A DNA stretch of 64,000 nt, taken from the NCBI GenBank assembly GCA_900548145.1, contig URJB01000008.1:1-64000 (forward strand), given 5' to 3'. The position numbers and the translations under genes were made by a program. Source of the stretch: an uncultured Eubacteriales bacterium (lineage in GTDB: Bacteria; Bacillota; Clostridia; Christensenellales; Aristaeellaceae). This document shows positions 23,567 through 33,044 of this stretch, in pieces. Positions within the stretch are counted from its first letter, which is position 1, and every line of letters begins with the position of its first letter. The notes under the pieces were generated by a model. That model was not told where the DNA came from, did no database searches, and saw nothing but the letters and a program-made list of their open reading frames with translations.

Positions 23567-25765
23567 ATGCTTACCTATATCACCAATGAATGTATGCCGC
23601 TGGAAAAAATGCTGGCCCGGGTGCAGAAGCAGCACCCCGGCGACAGCTATCTTCTGGTGGAAAAAGCGTATAAATTCGCCGAGCAGGCCCACGCCGGGCA
23701 GGTGCGCAAGAGCGGCGAGCCCTACTTCATCCATCCGGTGTCCGTGGCCAGCATCCTCACCGACCTGATGATCGACGCGCCCACCATTGCCGCCGGTTTC
23801 CTGCATGACACCGTGGAGGACTGCCCCGGCATCACGCTGGACACCATCCGGCAGGAGTTCGGCGACGAGGTGGCCCAGCTGGTGGACGGCGTGACCAAGC
23901 TGGACAAGCTGGACTTTACCAACCGGGAGGAGCAGAAGGCCGAAAGCCTGCGCAAGATGATTTTGGCCATGTCCAAGGACATCCGCGTGGTGGTCATCAA
24001 GCTGGCCGACCGGCTGCACAATATGCGCACCCTGCGCTTTCAGCCGGAGGACCGGCAGAAGGCCATTGCCCACGAGACGCTGGATATTTACGCGCCGCTG
24101 GCGCACCGGCTGGGCATCAACTCCGTCAAGTCCGAGCTGGAGGACCTGAGCTTCAAATACATCGACCCTGTGGCCTTCCACGAGATCGCCCAGCTAGTGG
24201 GCCAGCGCCGGGTGGAGCGGGAGGAAAGCATCCGCCGGGTCATTTCCGAGCTGTCGGAGAAGCTGGACGAGCAGCACATTCATTACGAGATGGATGGGCG
24301 GCCCAAGCATCTTTACTCCATCTACAAAAAAATGCACGGACAGGGCAAGACCTTCGACCAGATCTACGATCTGATCGCCGTGCGGGTGCTGGTGGACACG
24401 GTGCAGGACTGCTACACGGTGTTGGGCATCGTCCACACCCTGTGGAACCAGATTCCGGGCCGCTTCAAGGACTACATCAGCGTACCCAAGGGGAACATGT
24501 ACCAGAGCCTGCACACCACGGTGATCGGCGGACGGAAAATGCCCTTCCCCTTTGAAATTCAGATTCGCACGTGGGAGATGCACCGCATTGCCGAGTACGG
24601 CGTGGCCGCCCACTGGCGCTACAAGGAGGGCGGCGGCACCGAGAGCGACATGGACTCCAAGCTCTACTGGCTGCGGCAGATTCTGGACTGGCAGGGGGAC
24701 ACCCGGGACAGTCAGGAGTTTATCGACTCGCTGAAGACCGATCTTTTCAGCGAGGAAGTGCTGATCTTTACCCCCAAGGGCGATGTGGTGTCCATGCAGC
24801 GGGGCGCAACGCCCATCGACTTTGCCTACCGCATCCATTCCGGCGTGGGCAACCACTGCGTGGGCGCGAAGATCAATGGGCGCATCGTCACGCTGGACAC
24901 GGAGCTGCAGACCGGCGACCGGGTGGAGATCATCACCAACGCCGCCTCCAAGGGGCCCAGCATGGACTGGCTCAAGATGGCCAAGACCCAGCAGGCCAAG
25001 GCGAAGATCCGTCAGTTTTTCAAGAAGGAGCTGCGGGGCGAGAACGTCGTCCGGGGCCGGGACATGCTGGAAAAAGAAGCCAAGCGCCGGGGCGTGGACT
25101 GGTACTCGCTCACGAAGCCGGAATATTATGAGGGCATTCTCAAGCGCTACGCGTTCTCCGAGCTGGACGATATTTACGGCGCAGTGGGCTATGGCGGCAT
25201 TGCCAGCGCCTACGTGGTCAGCCGTCTTCTGGAGGAACAGCGCAAGTCGGAAACGCAGGCATTGCCCAAGGTGCAGGAGGTCAGCCGGGAGGAAGTCCAG
25301 AAGCAGCTTGGCAAGCCCACCCACGGCGTTTACGTCAAGGGCGAAAGCGGGATGCTGGTGCGTTTTGCCCGCTGCTGCAACCCGGTGCCCGGCGACGAGA
25401 TCATCGGCTACGTCACTCGCGGCCGCGGCGTGACCGTCCACAAGGCGGACTGCACCAACGTTTCTGCCAGCGAGCAGGAGCGGATGGTGGAGGTCAGCTG
25501 GGCGGAGACGGGCACGGGCGCGGCGTTCAACGCGTCGGTACACATTATCGCCTACGATCACGTCAGTCTATTGGGCGAGCTGGCCATGTGCATCGGAAAC
25601 ATGGACATTCCCATTGTGGCAGTCTCTGCCAAGCGGGACGAGAAAAAAAAGACCAGCGTCATCACCATGGTGGTACAGGTCAAGGGGTTGGAGCAGGTCG
25701 ACCGGATGTTCAAGCAGCTCCGCAAGCGCAGCGACATCATCGAAGTCTACCGCGCCGGAGGTTAA
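23567..25765 (+). CDS. relA: Bifunctional (p)ppGpp synthetase/hydrolase
   Basis: 732 aa, the Rel protein of Firmicutes. HD hydrolase domain (about 25-175; His56, His80-Asp81 and DTVED visible), synthetase domain (about 235-345), TGS (about 395-455, VLIFTPKGDV then ATPIDFAYRIHS), a helical/CC region with CCNPVPGDE, and a C-terminal ACT domain (about 660-732). It controls the stringent response, sensing uncharged tRNA on ribosomes. It starts 29 bp after the GNAT gene, and the usual relA-dtd-hydrolase-hemZ order continues after a repeat block. Confidence 0.96.
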   Translation: MLTYITNECMPLEKMLARVQKQHPGDSYLLVEKAYKFAEQAHAGQVRKSGEPYFIHPVSVASILTDLMIDAPTIAAGFLHDTVEDCPGITLDTIRQEFGDEVAQLVDGVTKLDKLDFTNREEQKAESLRKMILAMSKDIRVVVIKLADRLHNMRTLRFQPEDRQKAIAHETLDIYAPLAHRLGINSVKSELEDLSFKYIDPVAFHEIAQLVGQRRVEREESIRRVISELSEKLDEQHIHYEMDGRPKHLYSIYKKMHGQGKTFDQIYDLIAVRVLVDTVQDCYTVLGIVHTLWNQIPGRFKDYISVPKGNMYQSLHTTVIGGRKMPFPFEIQIRTWEMHRIAEYGVAAHWRYKEGGGTESDMDSKLYWLRQILDWQGDTRDSQEFIDSLKTDLFSEEVLIFTPKGDVVSMQRGATPIDFAYRIHSGVGNHCVGAKINGRIVTLDTELQTGDRVEIITNAASKGPSMDWLKMAKTQQAKAKIRQFFKKELRGENVVRGRDMLEKEAKRRGVDWYSLTKPEYYEGILKRYAFSELDDIYGAVGYGGIASAYVVSRLLEEQRKSETQALPKVQEVSREEVQKQLGKPTHGVYVKGESGMLVRFARCCNPVPGDEIIGYVTRGRGVTVHKADCTNVSASEQERMVEVSWAETGTGAAFNASVHIIAYDHVSLLGELAMCIGNMDIPIVAVSAKRDEKKKTSVITMVVQVKGLEQVDRMFKQLRKRSDIIEVYRAGG

Positions 25766-25789
25766 ACCTCATTTGGGCTGCGCGCCATG

Positions 25790-26057
25790 GGCGCGCAGGG
25801 GCGTAGGGAGACATGCGGCTTGGCTGCGGAGTTACCGCCGTGGCACGGAAGGTGCCACGGCTCGCGGGTCTGGTGTGAGGAATGGTGCTTGGCTGCGGAA
25901 TTACCGCCGCTCGGCAACGGGCCTCGCGGCTTGTGGCAAGGGGTGACCCTCTGCACCCCTACACCGCGCCCAAAGGGTGCGGGGGTATTCGAGGGAAAGC
26001 AGATTGGCTGCGGAGTTACCGCCGCTCGGCGACAGGCCTTGCGGCTCGCGGGTTTGG
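25790..26057 (+). repeat. Dispersed intergenic repeat block, locus 3 (three modules)
   Basis: Three tandem modules begin near 25817, 25888 and 26003 with TTGGCTGCGGAGTTACCGCC or close variants, followed by CTCGGC..C.GGCCT.GCGGCT and then a GGGTCTGGT-like tail. The two complete modules agree at most positions; the first lacks the CTCGGC part. Further short palindromes lie at 26163-26183 (GCAAAGGGC arms) and 26201-26221 (TTGGGGGC arms). No gene was seen between relA and dtd; the reading frames here are repeat-derived. Confidence 0.7.
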
Positions 26058-26240
26058 TATAGTTCCCTGCCGGTTGGCTTTGCTTGGCAGAACGAAAGAA
26101 AGAGCTGCTGCATTGTAATTAGAGAATCTTTTTCTGTGCGAAGCACAGAAAAGAGTGGGATTGCAAAGGGCAGCGCCCTTTGCTGCGGGGATTGGGGGCG
26201 CACAGCCCCCAACGTCCCCCATCCCGAAAGGAGAAGAGCC

Positions 26241-26690
26241 ATGCGCTGCGTGGTGCAGAGAGTGACGGAGGCCGCCGTTCGGATCGACGGCGAGCTGGTG
26301 GGGCAGGCGGGCAAAGGGTTCCTGCTGCTGATCGGCGTGGAGGTGGGCGACACCGCCGAGGATATGGACTATATTGCCCGCAAGGTGCCGAATCTGCGCA
26401 TTTTTGAGGATGAGGACGGGAAGATGAACCGTTCCCTGCTGGACGTAGGCGGGGACATTCTGGCGGTGAGCCAGTTCACCCTGCTGGGCGACGCCCGGGG
26501 CGGACGGCGGCCCAGCTTTATCACGGCGGCCCGGCCCGAGGTTGCAGACCCGATGTATGAGGCGCTGGTGGCCCACTGGCGCGGCGAGGGCATCCATGTG
26601 GAAACGGGCCGTTTCGGCGCGGACATGAAGGTCAGTCTGGTGAACGACGGGCCGGTGACGATCCTGCTGGATTCCCGAAAAATTCTATAA
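26241..26690 (+). CDS. dtd: D-aminoacyl-tRNA deacylase
   Basis: 149 aa. ATG at 26241 (AAAGGAGAAG upstream) starts the canonical MRCVVQRVTEAAV; a longer frame from 25977 runs through the repeat block and is rejected. Conserved VSQFTL (about residue 76-81) and the NDGPVT motif with the cis Gly-Pro near the C-terminus are present. Dtd removes D-amino acids and glycine mistakenly attached to tRNA. It normally follows relA, as here. Confidence 0.95.
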   Translation: MRCVVQRVTEAAVRIDGELVGQAGKGFLLLIGVEVGDTAEDMDYIARKVPNLRIFEDEDGKMNRSLLDVGGDILAVSQFTLLGDARGGRRPSFITAARPEVADPMYEALVAHWRGEGIHVETGRFGADMKVSLVNDGPVTILLDSRKIL

Positions 26691-26744
26691 AAATACTGCA
26701 ATAAGAAGGGACGCGGCGATTTTTTGCGTCCGAAGGAGAACGAA

Positions 26745-27362
26745 ATGCCGAAGGTACAGATCGAACGGCTGACAGTGGGGGAAATTGACGAAAACTGCTA
26801 TTTGGTGGTCAACCCGGAAACGGGAGAGCTGCTGGTGATCGACCCGGGGGCGGAGGCGGAGCGGATTTTTGCCGCCATCGGCGACCGAAAGCCTCGGGCG
26901 GTGCTGCTGACCCACGGGCATTTCGACCACATCGGCGCTGTGGACGCGGTCTGCGAAAAGTACGGCATTCCCGTTTACATCCATGAAGCGGACGCGCCCA
27001 AGCTGACGGATATGGAAGCCAACACGGGCAAGGGCTTCGGCTATCCCGTTACCGTGAAAACGATTCCCCGGCTGCTTCACGACGACGAGGAGCTGAATCT
27101 GGCCGGGATCGGACTGAAGGTGCTGCACACGCCGGGCCACAGCAAGGGAAGCGTCTGCTACCTGCTGGAGGGAAATCAGGGAATCCTGACGGGAGACACG
27201 CTGTTCAAGGGCGGGTACGGCCGCTATGACTTTGCGGACGGCAGCTTCCACGAACTGAAGGAAAGCCTGCGGACGCTGTTTCACCTGACCCCCCAGATGA
27301 CCGCGTGGCCGGGCCATGGAGAAGCGACCGTCGCCGGTCGGAACCGGGAGGAACAGGCATGA
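26745..27362 (+). CDS. MBL-fold metallo-hydrolase (glyoxalase II-like)
   Basis: 205 aa. ATG at 26745 after GAAGGAGAACG; the earlier start at 26724 precedes the ribosome site. Zinc-binding HGHFDH (about residues 58-63) and later HTPGHSKGS and GDTLF give a complete beta-lactamase-fold metal site. Members of this group are often thioesterase- or glyoxalase II-like. It sits in the common relA-dtd-MBL-hemZ arrangement and overlaps hemZ by ATGA. Substrate not known. Confidence 0.88.
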   Translation: MPKVQIERLTVGEIDENCYLVVNPETGELLVIDPGAEAERIFAAIGDRKPRAVLLTHGHFDHIGAVDAVCEKYGIPVYIHEADAPKLTDMEANTGKGFGYPVTVKTIPRLLHDDEELNLAGIGLKVLHTPGHSKGSVCYLLEGNQGILTGDTLFKGGYGRYDFADGSFHELKESLRTLFHLTPQMTAWPGHGEATVAGRNREEQA

Positions 27363-28834
27363 AGGACGCGGGGCAGGTGATTCTTACCACGCCGCTGGAA
27401 GGGCTGGCCAACGAGCTTTGCGAGGTCGTGAAGCTGTTTTATCATATCGACGGATTTTCGGTGAACCCGGAGGCGGTCGAAGGGGAGTCTTCGCTGCTCA
27501 TTCGGCACCGATTCGAACGCACGGGCATGGAATGCCGGTGCGGCTTTGCCGCAGGCGGGCAGCAGCAGGAAAAAACGCTGCTGCTGCCCACGGTGGAGCC
27601 GGAGCGGCAGGAGCTGATCGAAAAGCGGTTCATCAAACGGATGTGCAAGGTCACGCTGTACGAGCTGCTTAAACGGCTGACGGGTCAGCAGCCGCCGTGG
27701 GGCTCCCTGACGGGCATCCGACCCACCCGGCTGATCTACGAAGGGCTGGCAGACGGCCTGACCATGGACGAGGCCTGCGTCCGGGTGGAGCAGACTTTTG
27801 ACGTGCTGCCGGAAAAGGTGGAGCTGCTCAGGGAGATCGTGGAGGTGCAGCGGACGCTGCCCGAACCCGGCCCGGAGGAGGCTGACCTGTATGTTTCCAT
27901 TCCCTTCTGCCGCACCCGCTGCGCGTATTGCTCCTTCCCCGGCGAGGCCGTGGGCAAGGGCAAGCTGATCCCGCCTTATCTGGATGCGCTTCTGTGGGAG
28001 CTGGAAGAAGCGGAAAAGCTGTTCTGTCAGGCGAAGCTGGGCCTGCGGGCGGTATATGTGGGCGGCGGCACGCCCACCGCTCTGGCGGAGCCGGACTTTG
28101 CCCGCCTAATGGAACGGGTCATGGAGCTGTTCCCCAACGCCCGGGAGTACACCGTGGAGGCGGGCCGGCCCGACACCATCACCCGGGGCAAGCTGGAAAC
28201 CCTGAAGGGGCTGGGGGTCAGGCGCATCAGCATCAATCCCCAGACCATGAACGACGAGACTCTGCGCCGCATCGGCCGGGATCATACCTCCGCCCAGACG
28301 GAGGAAACCTTCCTGCTGGCCCGGGAGTTGGGGTTTGAGGATATCAACATGGACGTGATCACGGGGCTTCCCGGCGAGGAAATGCCTCAATTTGAACATA
28401 CCATGGACGAGATTCGCCGCCTTGCGCCGGACAGTCTGACGGTGCATACGCTGGCTATCAAGCGCTCCAGCCGTCTCAATCTGGAAAAGTACCCTCTGCC
28501 CGACGGCAACCTGACCGCCCGGATGGTGCGGCTGGGCGGCGAAACGGCCCGGGCGCTGGGCATGAAGCCCTATTATCTCTACCGGCAGAAATACATGGCG
28601 GGCCAGCAGCAGAACGTGGGCTACGCCACGGCGGGCAACGCCTGCCTGTACAATATCGACATGATGGAGGAGACCGGCTCGGTCATCGCCGTAGGGGCGG
28701 GGGCCATTTCCAAGCGGGTCTTCCCGGACCGGGAGCTGCGCATCGAGCGGGCCCCCAACGTCACCAACGTGGCCGTTTATATCGACCGCGTCGCGGAAAT
28801 GGCGCGTCGAAAGGAGCATTTATTTCATTCATAA
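27359..28834 (+). CDS. hemZ: Radical SAM coproporphyrinogen dehydrogenase-like protein HemZ
   Basis: 491 aa. ATG at 27359 overlaps the hydrolase stop; GGGAGGAAC precedes it. The radical SAM cluster motif CRTRCAYC is near residue 182, followed by GGGTPTALAEPDF and ETGRPDTIT-like HemN features. The long N-terminal extension before the radical SAM core is typical of HemZ. Family members are annotated as oxygen-independent coproporphyrinogen III oxidase or dehydrogenase, but many HemN relatives do other chemistry, and no other heme gene is visible here. In many Clostridia hisS and aspS come next; here glpK follows. Confidence 0.9.
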   Translation: MKDAGQVILTTPLEGLANELCEVVKLFYHIDGFSVNPEAVEGESSLLIRHRFERTGMECRCGFAAGGQQQEKTLLLPTVEPERQELIEKRFIKRMCKVTLYELLKRLTGQQPPWGSLTGIRPTRLIYEGLADGLTMDEACVRVEQTFDVLPEKVELLREIVEVQRTLPEPGPEEADLYVSIPFCRTRCAYCSFPGEAVGKGKLIPPYLDALLWELEEAEKLFCQAKLGLRAVYVGGGTPTALAEPDFARLMERVMELFPNAREYTVEAGRPDTITRGKLETLKGLGVRRISINPQTMNDETLRRIGRDHTSAQTEETFLLARELGFEDINMDVITGLPGEEMPQFEHTMDEIRRLAPDSLTVHTLAIKRSSRLNLEKYPLPDGNLTARMVRLGGETARALGMKPYYLYRQKYMAGQQQNVGYATAGNACLYNIDMMEETGSVIAVGAGAISKRVFPDRELRIERAPNVTNVAVYIDRVAEMARRKEHLFHS

Positions 28835-28846
28835 GGAGGAGACCCC

Positions 28847-30346
28847 ATGAGCCGGAACATTCTCGTCGCCCTGGATCAGGGAACCACGTCCAGCCGGGCT
28901 ATCGTCTTTGACGAAGCCGGGCGGATATTGGCCGCCCATGCCATCGAGTTCAAGCAACACTATCCCCAGCCGGGCTGGGTGGAGCACGACCCCGAGGACA
29001 TCCTGAACACCCAGATCACCGCCCTGCAGAAGGCCGTGGAAATGAGCGGCGTGGAGGTGCAGGACATCGCCGCCATCGGCATCACCAACCAGCGGGAGAC
29101 CACCCTCCTGTGGGAAAAGGACACGGGCCGCTGCGTTCACAACGCCATTGTCTGGCAGTGCCGCCGCACCGCTCCCTATGTGGAACGGCTGGTGAAGGAG
29201 GGCAAGGCCGACGTGATCCGCCGGAAGACCGGACTGGTGCCGGACGCATATTTCAGCGGCACCAAGCTGGCCTATCTGCTGGACACGCTGAACCTGCACG
29301 ACCGGGCGGAGCGGGGCGAGCTGTGCTTCGGTACGGTGGACAGCTTCCTTTGCTGGAATCTGGTGGAGGGGCGCCCCCACGTGACCGACGCGACTAACGC
29401 CGGACGTACCATGCTGTTCAACATCCACACCCAGACCTGGGACGACGAGCTACTTTCCATGCTGAATATTCCCCGGGCCGTGCTGCCCGAGGTGGTGGAC
29501 AGTGCCCATGTGGTGGGCAACCTGCGCCCGGAGATTCTCGGACGGCCCATTCCCGTGGCGGCCATGGCGGGCGATCAGCACGCGGCGCTGTTCGGACAGG
29601 GCTGCTTTACGCCGGGCATGGTGAAAAACACCTATGGCACTGGCTGCTTTATGCTGATGAACACGGGCGACACGCCGATAGAAAGCCGCAATGGTCTGCT
29701 GACCACCATGGCGTGGCGGCTGAATGGCAAGCCCACTTATGCCTTGGAGGGCAGCGTATTCATGGGCGGCGCTACGGTGCAGTGGCTCCGGGATGAAATG
29801 AAGCTGATCTCTACCGCCGCCGAGAGCGAACAGATCGCCCAGAGCATCCCGGATACGGCGGGAGTCTTTCTGGTGCCCGCCTTTACCGGCTTGGGCGCGC
29901 CCTATTGGGATATGTACAGCCGGGGCACCATCGTGGGCATGACCCGTGGCACGGGCCGGGCCCACATCGTCCGGGCGGCGCTGGAGGCCATCTGCTACCA
30001 GAGCCACGATCTCTACAGCGCCATGGTGGCCGACCGGGGCGGCGAAAAGCCCGTCCAGATGAACGTAGACGGTGGCGCCAGCGCCAACGGCTTCATGATG
30101 CAGTTCCAGTCGGATATTCTGGGCATCCCCGTGGTGCGGCCTGTGGTGCTGGAGACCACGGCGCTGGGCGCGGCCCTGTTGGCGGGCATCGGCGTGGGCC
30201 TGTACGCCAGCAAGGAGGAAGCCGCCTCCATGGTCAAGCCCGACCTGACCTTCCTGCCCCAGATGGACAGCCGCAACCGCGATCTGGCCCTGTACGGCTG
30301 GCACCGGGCCGTGGAGCGGGCCCAAAATTGGGTGGAAGTACGATAA
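28847..30346 (+). CDS. glpK: Glycerol kinase
   Basis: 499 aa, ATG at 28847 after AAGGAGGAG. ALDQGTTSSRAIVFD at the N-terminus (ATP/Mg2+ site), then AIGITNQRETTLLW, and the Gly-rich GTGCFMLMNTG and GGASANGFMMQFQSD regions are standard FGGY-kinase features at expected spacing. It phosphorylates glycerol to glycerol-3-phosphate, which feeds lipid synthesis or glycolysis. It is 12 bp after hemZ and ends at a strong terminator. No glpF or glpD nearby. Confidence 0.97.
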   Translation: MSRNILVALDQGTTSSRAIVFDEAGRILAAHAIEFKQHYPQPGWVEHDPEDILNTQITALQKAVEMSGVEVQDIAAIGITNQRETTLLWEKDTGRCVHNAIVWQCRRTAPYVERLVKEGKADVIRRKTGLVPDAYFSGTKLAYLLDTLNLHDRAERGELCFGTVDSFLCWNLVEGRPHVTDATNAGRTMLFNIHTQTWDDELLSMLNIPRAVLPEVVDSAHVVGNLRPEILGRPIPVAAMAGDQHAALFGQGCFTPGMVKNTYGTGCFMLMNTGDTPIESRNGLLTTMAWRLNGKPTYALEGSVFMGGATVQWLRDEMKLISTAAESEQIAQSIPDTAGVFLVPAFTGLGAPYWDMYSRGTIVGMTRGTGRAHIVRAALEAICYQSHDLYSAMVADRGGEKPVQMNVDGGASANGFMMQFQSDILGIPVVRPVVLETTALGAALLAGIGVGLYASKEEAASMVKPDLTFLPQMDSRNRDLALYGWHRAVERAQNWVEVR

Positions 30347-30355
30347 AGCAAATCA

Positions 30356-30395
30356 AAACAGCGCTGCCGGATTTCCCTTCGGCAGCGCTGTTTTT
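30356..30395. terminator. Bidirectional terminator between glpK and the PIN/TRAM gene
   Basis: Perfect inverted repeat AACAGCGCTGCCG with its complement, loop about 10 nt, flanked by AAAA on the left and TTTTT on the right. It serves the convergent genes on both sides. Confidence 0.9.
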
Positions 30396-30406
30396 CTATT
30401 TTCCGA

Positions 30407-31624
30407 TTACATCGCCCGTTTGGCGGCGGCTTCAGCGGACCCTTCGGCTTCGGACTTGAGCTTGGAGAAGATCATCCGCCCGGCGCTGGTCTGAAGGACG
30501 GTGGTCACCACCACCGCGACCTGCTCGCCCACGTGGCGGCGGCCGTTCTCCACTACGATCATGGTGCCGTCGTCCAGATAGGCCACGCCCTGACCGGGTT
30601 CCTTGCCCTCCCGGACGATCTGCACCCGCAGTTCTTCACCCGCCATGAGCATGGGCTTGACCGCGTTGGCAAGATCGTTGATGTTCAGCACCCGAATACC
30701 GGTAACGCCCGCCACCTTGTTCAGGTTGTAGTCGTTGGTAACGACGGTGCCGCCGTTTTCCCGGCAGAGCCGCAGCAGCTTCACGTCCACTTCTTCGATG
30801 TCGGGATAGTCCTTTTCCATTACGGTAACGGGGGCTTTCAGTTCCTTCTGCATCCGGTTCAGCACGTCCAGCCCCCGGCGGCCCCGGGCGCGGCGCAGAC
30901 TGTCGCCGCTGTCCGCGATGTGCCGAAGCTCCGCCAGCACGAAGGAGGGAACGACGATCTTCCCTTCCAGAAAGCCGGTCTTCAGCACGTCCAAAATTCG
31001 GCCGTCGATGATGACGGAGGTATCCAGCACCTTGCAGGGCACGGACTCCTCCCCGGCGGACAGCTCGTCCTCGCCTTCATCCCCGTCTTCCGAAACCTCG
31101 GACAGAACGGTTTCCAGCAGGGATTCATCCCCGTCCGTGTGACGCTTGCGGCGGCGCAGGGAGGGCAGATGCTTGCCGGAATGATAGCGGTGGTTGCCGA
31201 TCTGCAGGCCCAGATAGCCCAGAAAAATGTACGTCAGCGCGCTGAAGGACAGCGTCAGAAGACTGGCCCCCGCCGACAGGATCAGCTGGGTAAACAGCGC
31301 CGCAATGGCAAGGCCGCACAGAAGGCCCAGACTGGTCCAGACGATCTGCCGGTTGGGCATTTTCTCCCAGTGCTGCTCGATGACGGCCGCGGCCTTCATG
31401 CAGCGGGTCAGGATCGACATGCTGAGGGCGAAAAAGATCAGCGCGCCCAGCAGACAAAGCACCACATACAGCAGCACCTGATTGGAAAATTGCTCGAAAA
31501 TTTGAGGGGAAACGCGCCGGAGCAGCGGAGTCAGCAGCATGGCCAGCGCCGCGCCCAGACCCGCCCCCAGCAGAGTGATCAGCGCCCTTGAAAGCCGCTC
31601 AAGGGCCTTGCTTCGCATTTTCAA
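30407..31624 (-). CDS. Membrane PIN/TRAM domain protein (YacL family)
   Basis: 405 aa. TTG at 31624 is preferred over the ATG two codons later because of ribosome-site spacing, but either is possible. The first ~120 residues hold four hydrophobic helices. A PIN nuclease domain follows (about 195-320) with acidic residues in KVLDTSVIIDGRI and DVKLLRLC plus VVTNDYNLNKVA. The C-terminal TRAM-type domain (about 335-400) probably binds RNA. The YacL family normally lies next to radA/disA; here it follows radA, without disA. Predicted membrane-bound ribonuclease-like protein. Confidence 0.9.
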   Translation of the reverse strand: MKMRSKALERLSRALITLLGAGLGAALAMLLTPLLRRVSPQIFEQFSNQVLLYVVLCLLGALIFFALSMSILTRCMKAAAVIEQHWEKMPNRQIVWTSLGLLCGLAIAALFTQLILSAGASLLTLSFSALTYIFLGYLGLQIGNHRYHSGKHLPSLRRRKRHTDGDESLLETVLSEVSEDGDEGEDELSAGEESVPCKVLDTSVIIDGRILDVLKTGFLEGKIVVPSFVLAELRHIADSGDSLRRARGRRGLDVLNRMQKELKAPVTVMEKDYPDIEEVDVKLLRLCRENGGTVVTNDYNLNKVAGVTGIRVLNINDLANAVKPMLMAGEELRVQIVREGKEPGQGVAYLDDGTMIVVENGRRHVGEQVAVVVTTVLQTSAGRMIFSKLKSEAEGSAEAAAKRAM

Positions 31625-31664
31625 AGAAACGACCTGCCTTTCCGCATCCCGCCAATAGCGGGAA

Positions 31665-33044
31665 TCAGTCCGTCACCACCGCAAGGGCCTGCATCAGCGT
31701 GTCCACGCCGGTCAGCCGAACGCCCTCGATGGGTTTGATGCTTTTCATATTCTGCTTGGGTAAAAGAATCTCTGTAAATCCCAGCCGGACGCATTCCGCG
31801 ACCCGGCGTTCCGCCTGACTGACCGGGCGCACCTCGCCGCACAGGCCCACCTCGCCCATCACGCTCAGGGAGGGGGACAGGGCAAAGCCCATCAGGCTGG
31901 AGGCCACGGCCACGCAGACCGCCAGATCGGCGGCGGGGTCGCTCAGGGCCAGACCGCCCGCCACGTTGATGTATACGTCCTGATCGAAGAGTTTTTTCCC
32001 GGCGCGCTTTTCCATCACGGCCAGCAGCAGTGCCACCCGGCTGGAATCCATGCCGCCGACAGTGCGCTTGGGCACGGAGTAGAAAGACTTGGCCGCCAGC
32101 GCCTGCAGGTCGCACAGAATGGGACGGCTGCCCTGCAGGGTGCAGAAGACCACGCTGCCGCCCGCACCCCGAGCCCGCTGGCTCAGCAGCGTCTCGCTGG
32201 GGTTGGGGACGGGGATCATGCCCTCGGAACGCATTTCGAACACGCCCAGCTCATTGACGGAGCCGAAGCGGTTCTTCACCGCCCGAAGCAGCCGGTACTC
32301 ATGCTGCCGGTCGCCCTCGAAGTACAGCACCGCATCCACCATGTGCTCCAGAATGCGCGGGCCCGCCAGACTGCCTTCCTTGGTCACGTGACCCACGATG
32401 AAGGTGGACGTGCCGGTCTCCTTGGCGTAGCGGACGATGGCTCCGGCGCTCTGGCGCACCTGGCTGACGCTGCCCGGCGCGCTGGCGCTGTCCTCGGACA
32501 CCATGGTCTGGATACTGTCGATGATAAGCACATCCGGCTGCATTCCCTCGCATTTTTCCAGAATGCTCTCCACATCGTTTTCCGCCAGTACATACAGCTT
32601 GTCCTGGGGTACGCCGATGCGGCTGGCGCGCATCTTGATCTGCCGTGCGCTTTCCTCGCCGCTGACGTACAGCACCCGGCAGCGCTGGCTCAGACTGCCC
32701 GCCACCTGCAACAGCAGCGTGCTTTTGCCGATGCCCGGGTCGCCGCCCAGCAGAATGGCGCTGCCGGTGACCAGACCGCCGCCCAACACCCGGTCCAGTT
32801 CTTCGTTGCCGGTGGAGGAGCGGGGCTCCTGCCGGTCTTCTACCTCGCTGAGGGCCACGATCTCGCTTTTGCGGGTCGTCTGGTATTTGGCGGCTTTTTC
32901 GGCGGTTTTGCTGGGAGCAGGCGCAGGGGTGCTGCGGCGCTCCTCGAAAGTGTTCCATTCTCCGCAGTCCGGGCAGCAGCCCAGCCAACGGGCGGCTTCG
33001 TAGCCGCAGGACTGACAGACGTAGACGGTTTTCTCCTTGGCCAA
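31665..33044 (-). CDS. radA: DNA repair protein RadA
   Basis: 459 aa. TTG at 33044 is chosen because AAAAGGAG lies 8 bp upstream and the family begins with AKEKTVYVCQSCG; a start at 33071 would add nine unlikely residues. N-terminal zinc finger CQSCG/CCPDCG, RecA-like core with Walker A GGDPGIGKSTLL (about 95-106), the RadA-specific KNRFG (about 250), and a C-terminal Lon-like domain. RadA drives branch migration during recombination. No disA gene follows, unlike in Bacillus. Confidence 0.96.
   Translation of the reverse strand: MAKEKTVYVCQSCGYEAARWLGCCPDCGEWNTFEERRSTPAPAPSKTAEKAAKYQTTRKSEIVALSEVEDRQEPRSSTGNEELDRVLGGGLVTGSAILLGGDPGIGKSTLLLQVAGSLSQRCRVLYVSGEESARQIKMRASRIGVPQDKLYVLAENDVESILEKCEGMQPDVLIIDSIQTMVSEDSASAPGSVSQVRQSAGAIVRYAKETGTSTFIVGHVTKEGSLAGPRILEHMVDAVLYFEGDRQHEYRLLRAVKNRFGSVNELGVFEMRSEGMIPVPNPSETLLSQRARGAGGSVVFCTLQGSRPILCDLQALAAKSFYSVPKRTVGGMDSSRVALLLAVMEKRAGKKLFDQDVYINVAGGLALSDPAADLAVCVAVASSLMGFALSPSLSVMGEVGLCGEVRPVSQAERRVAECVRLGFTEILLPKQNMKSIKPIEGVRLTGVDTLMQALAVVTD

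Noticed and set aside
25787..26118. Overlapping open frames between relA and dtd
   Set aside because: The region is built of the repeat modules; frames have repeated segments like LRSYRR and LAAELPP from the modules themselves.
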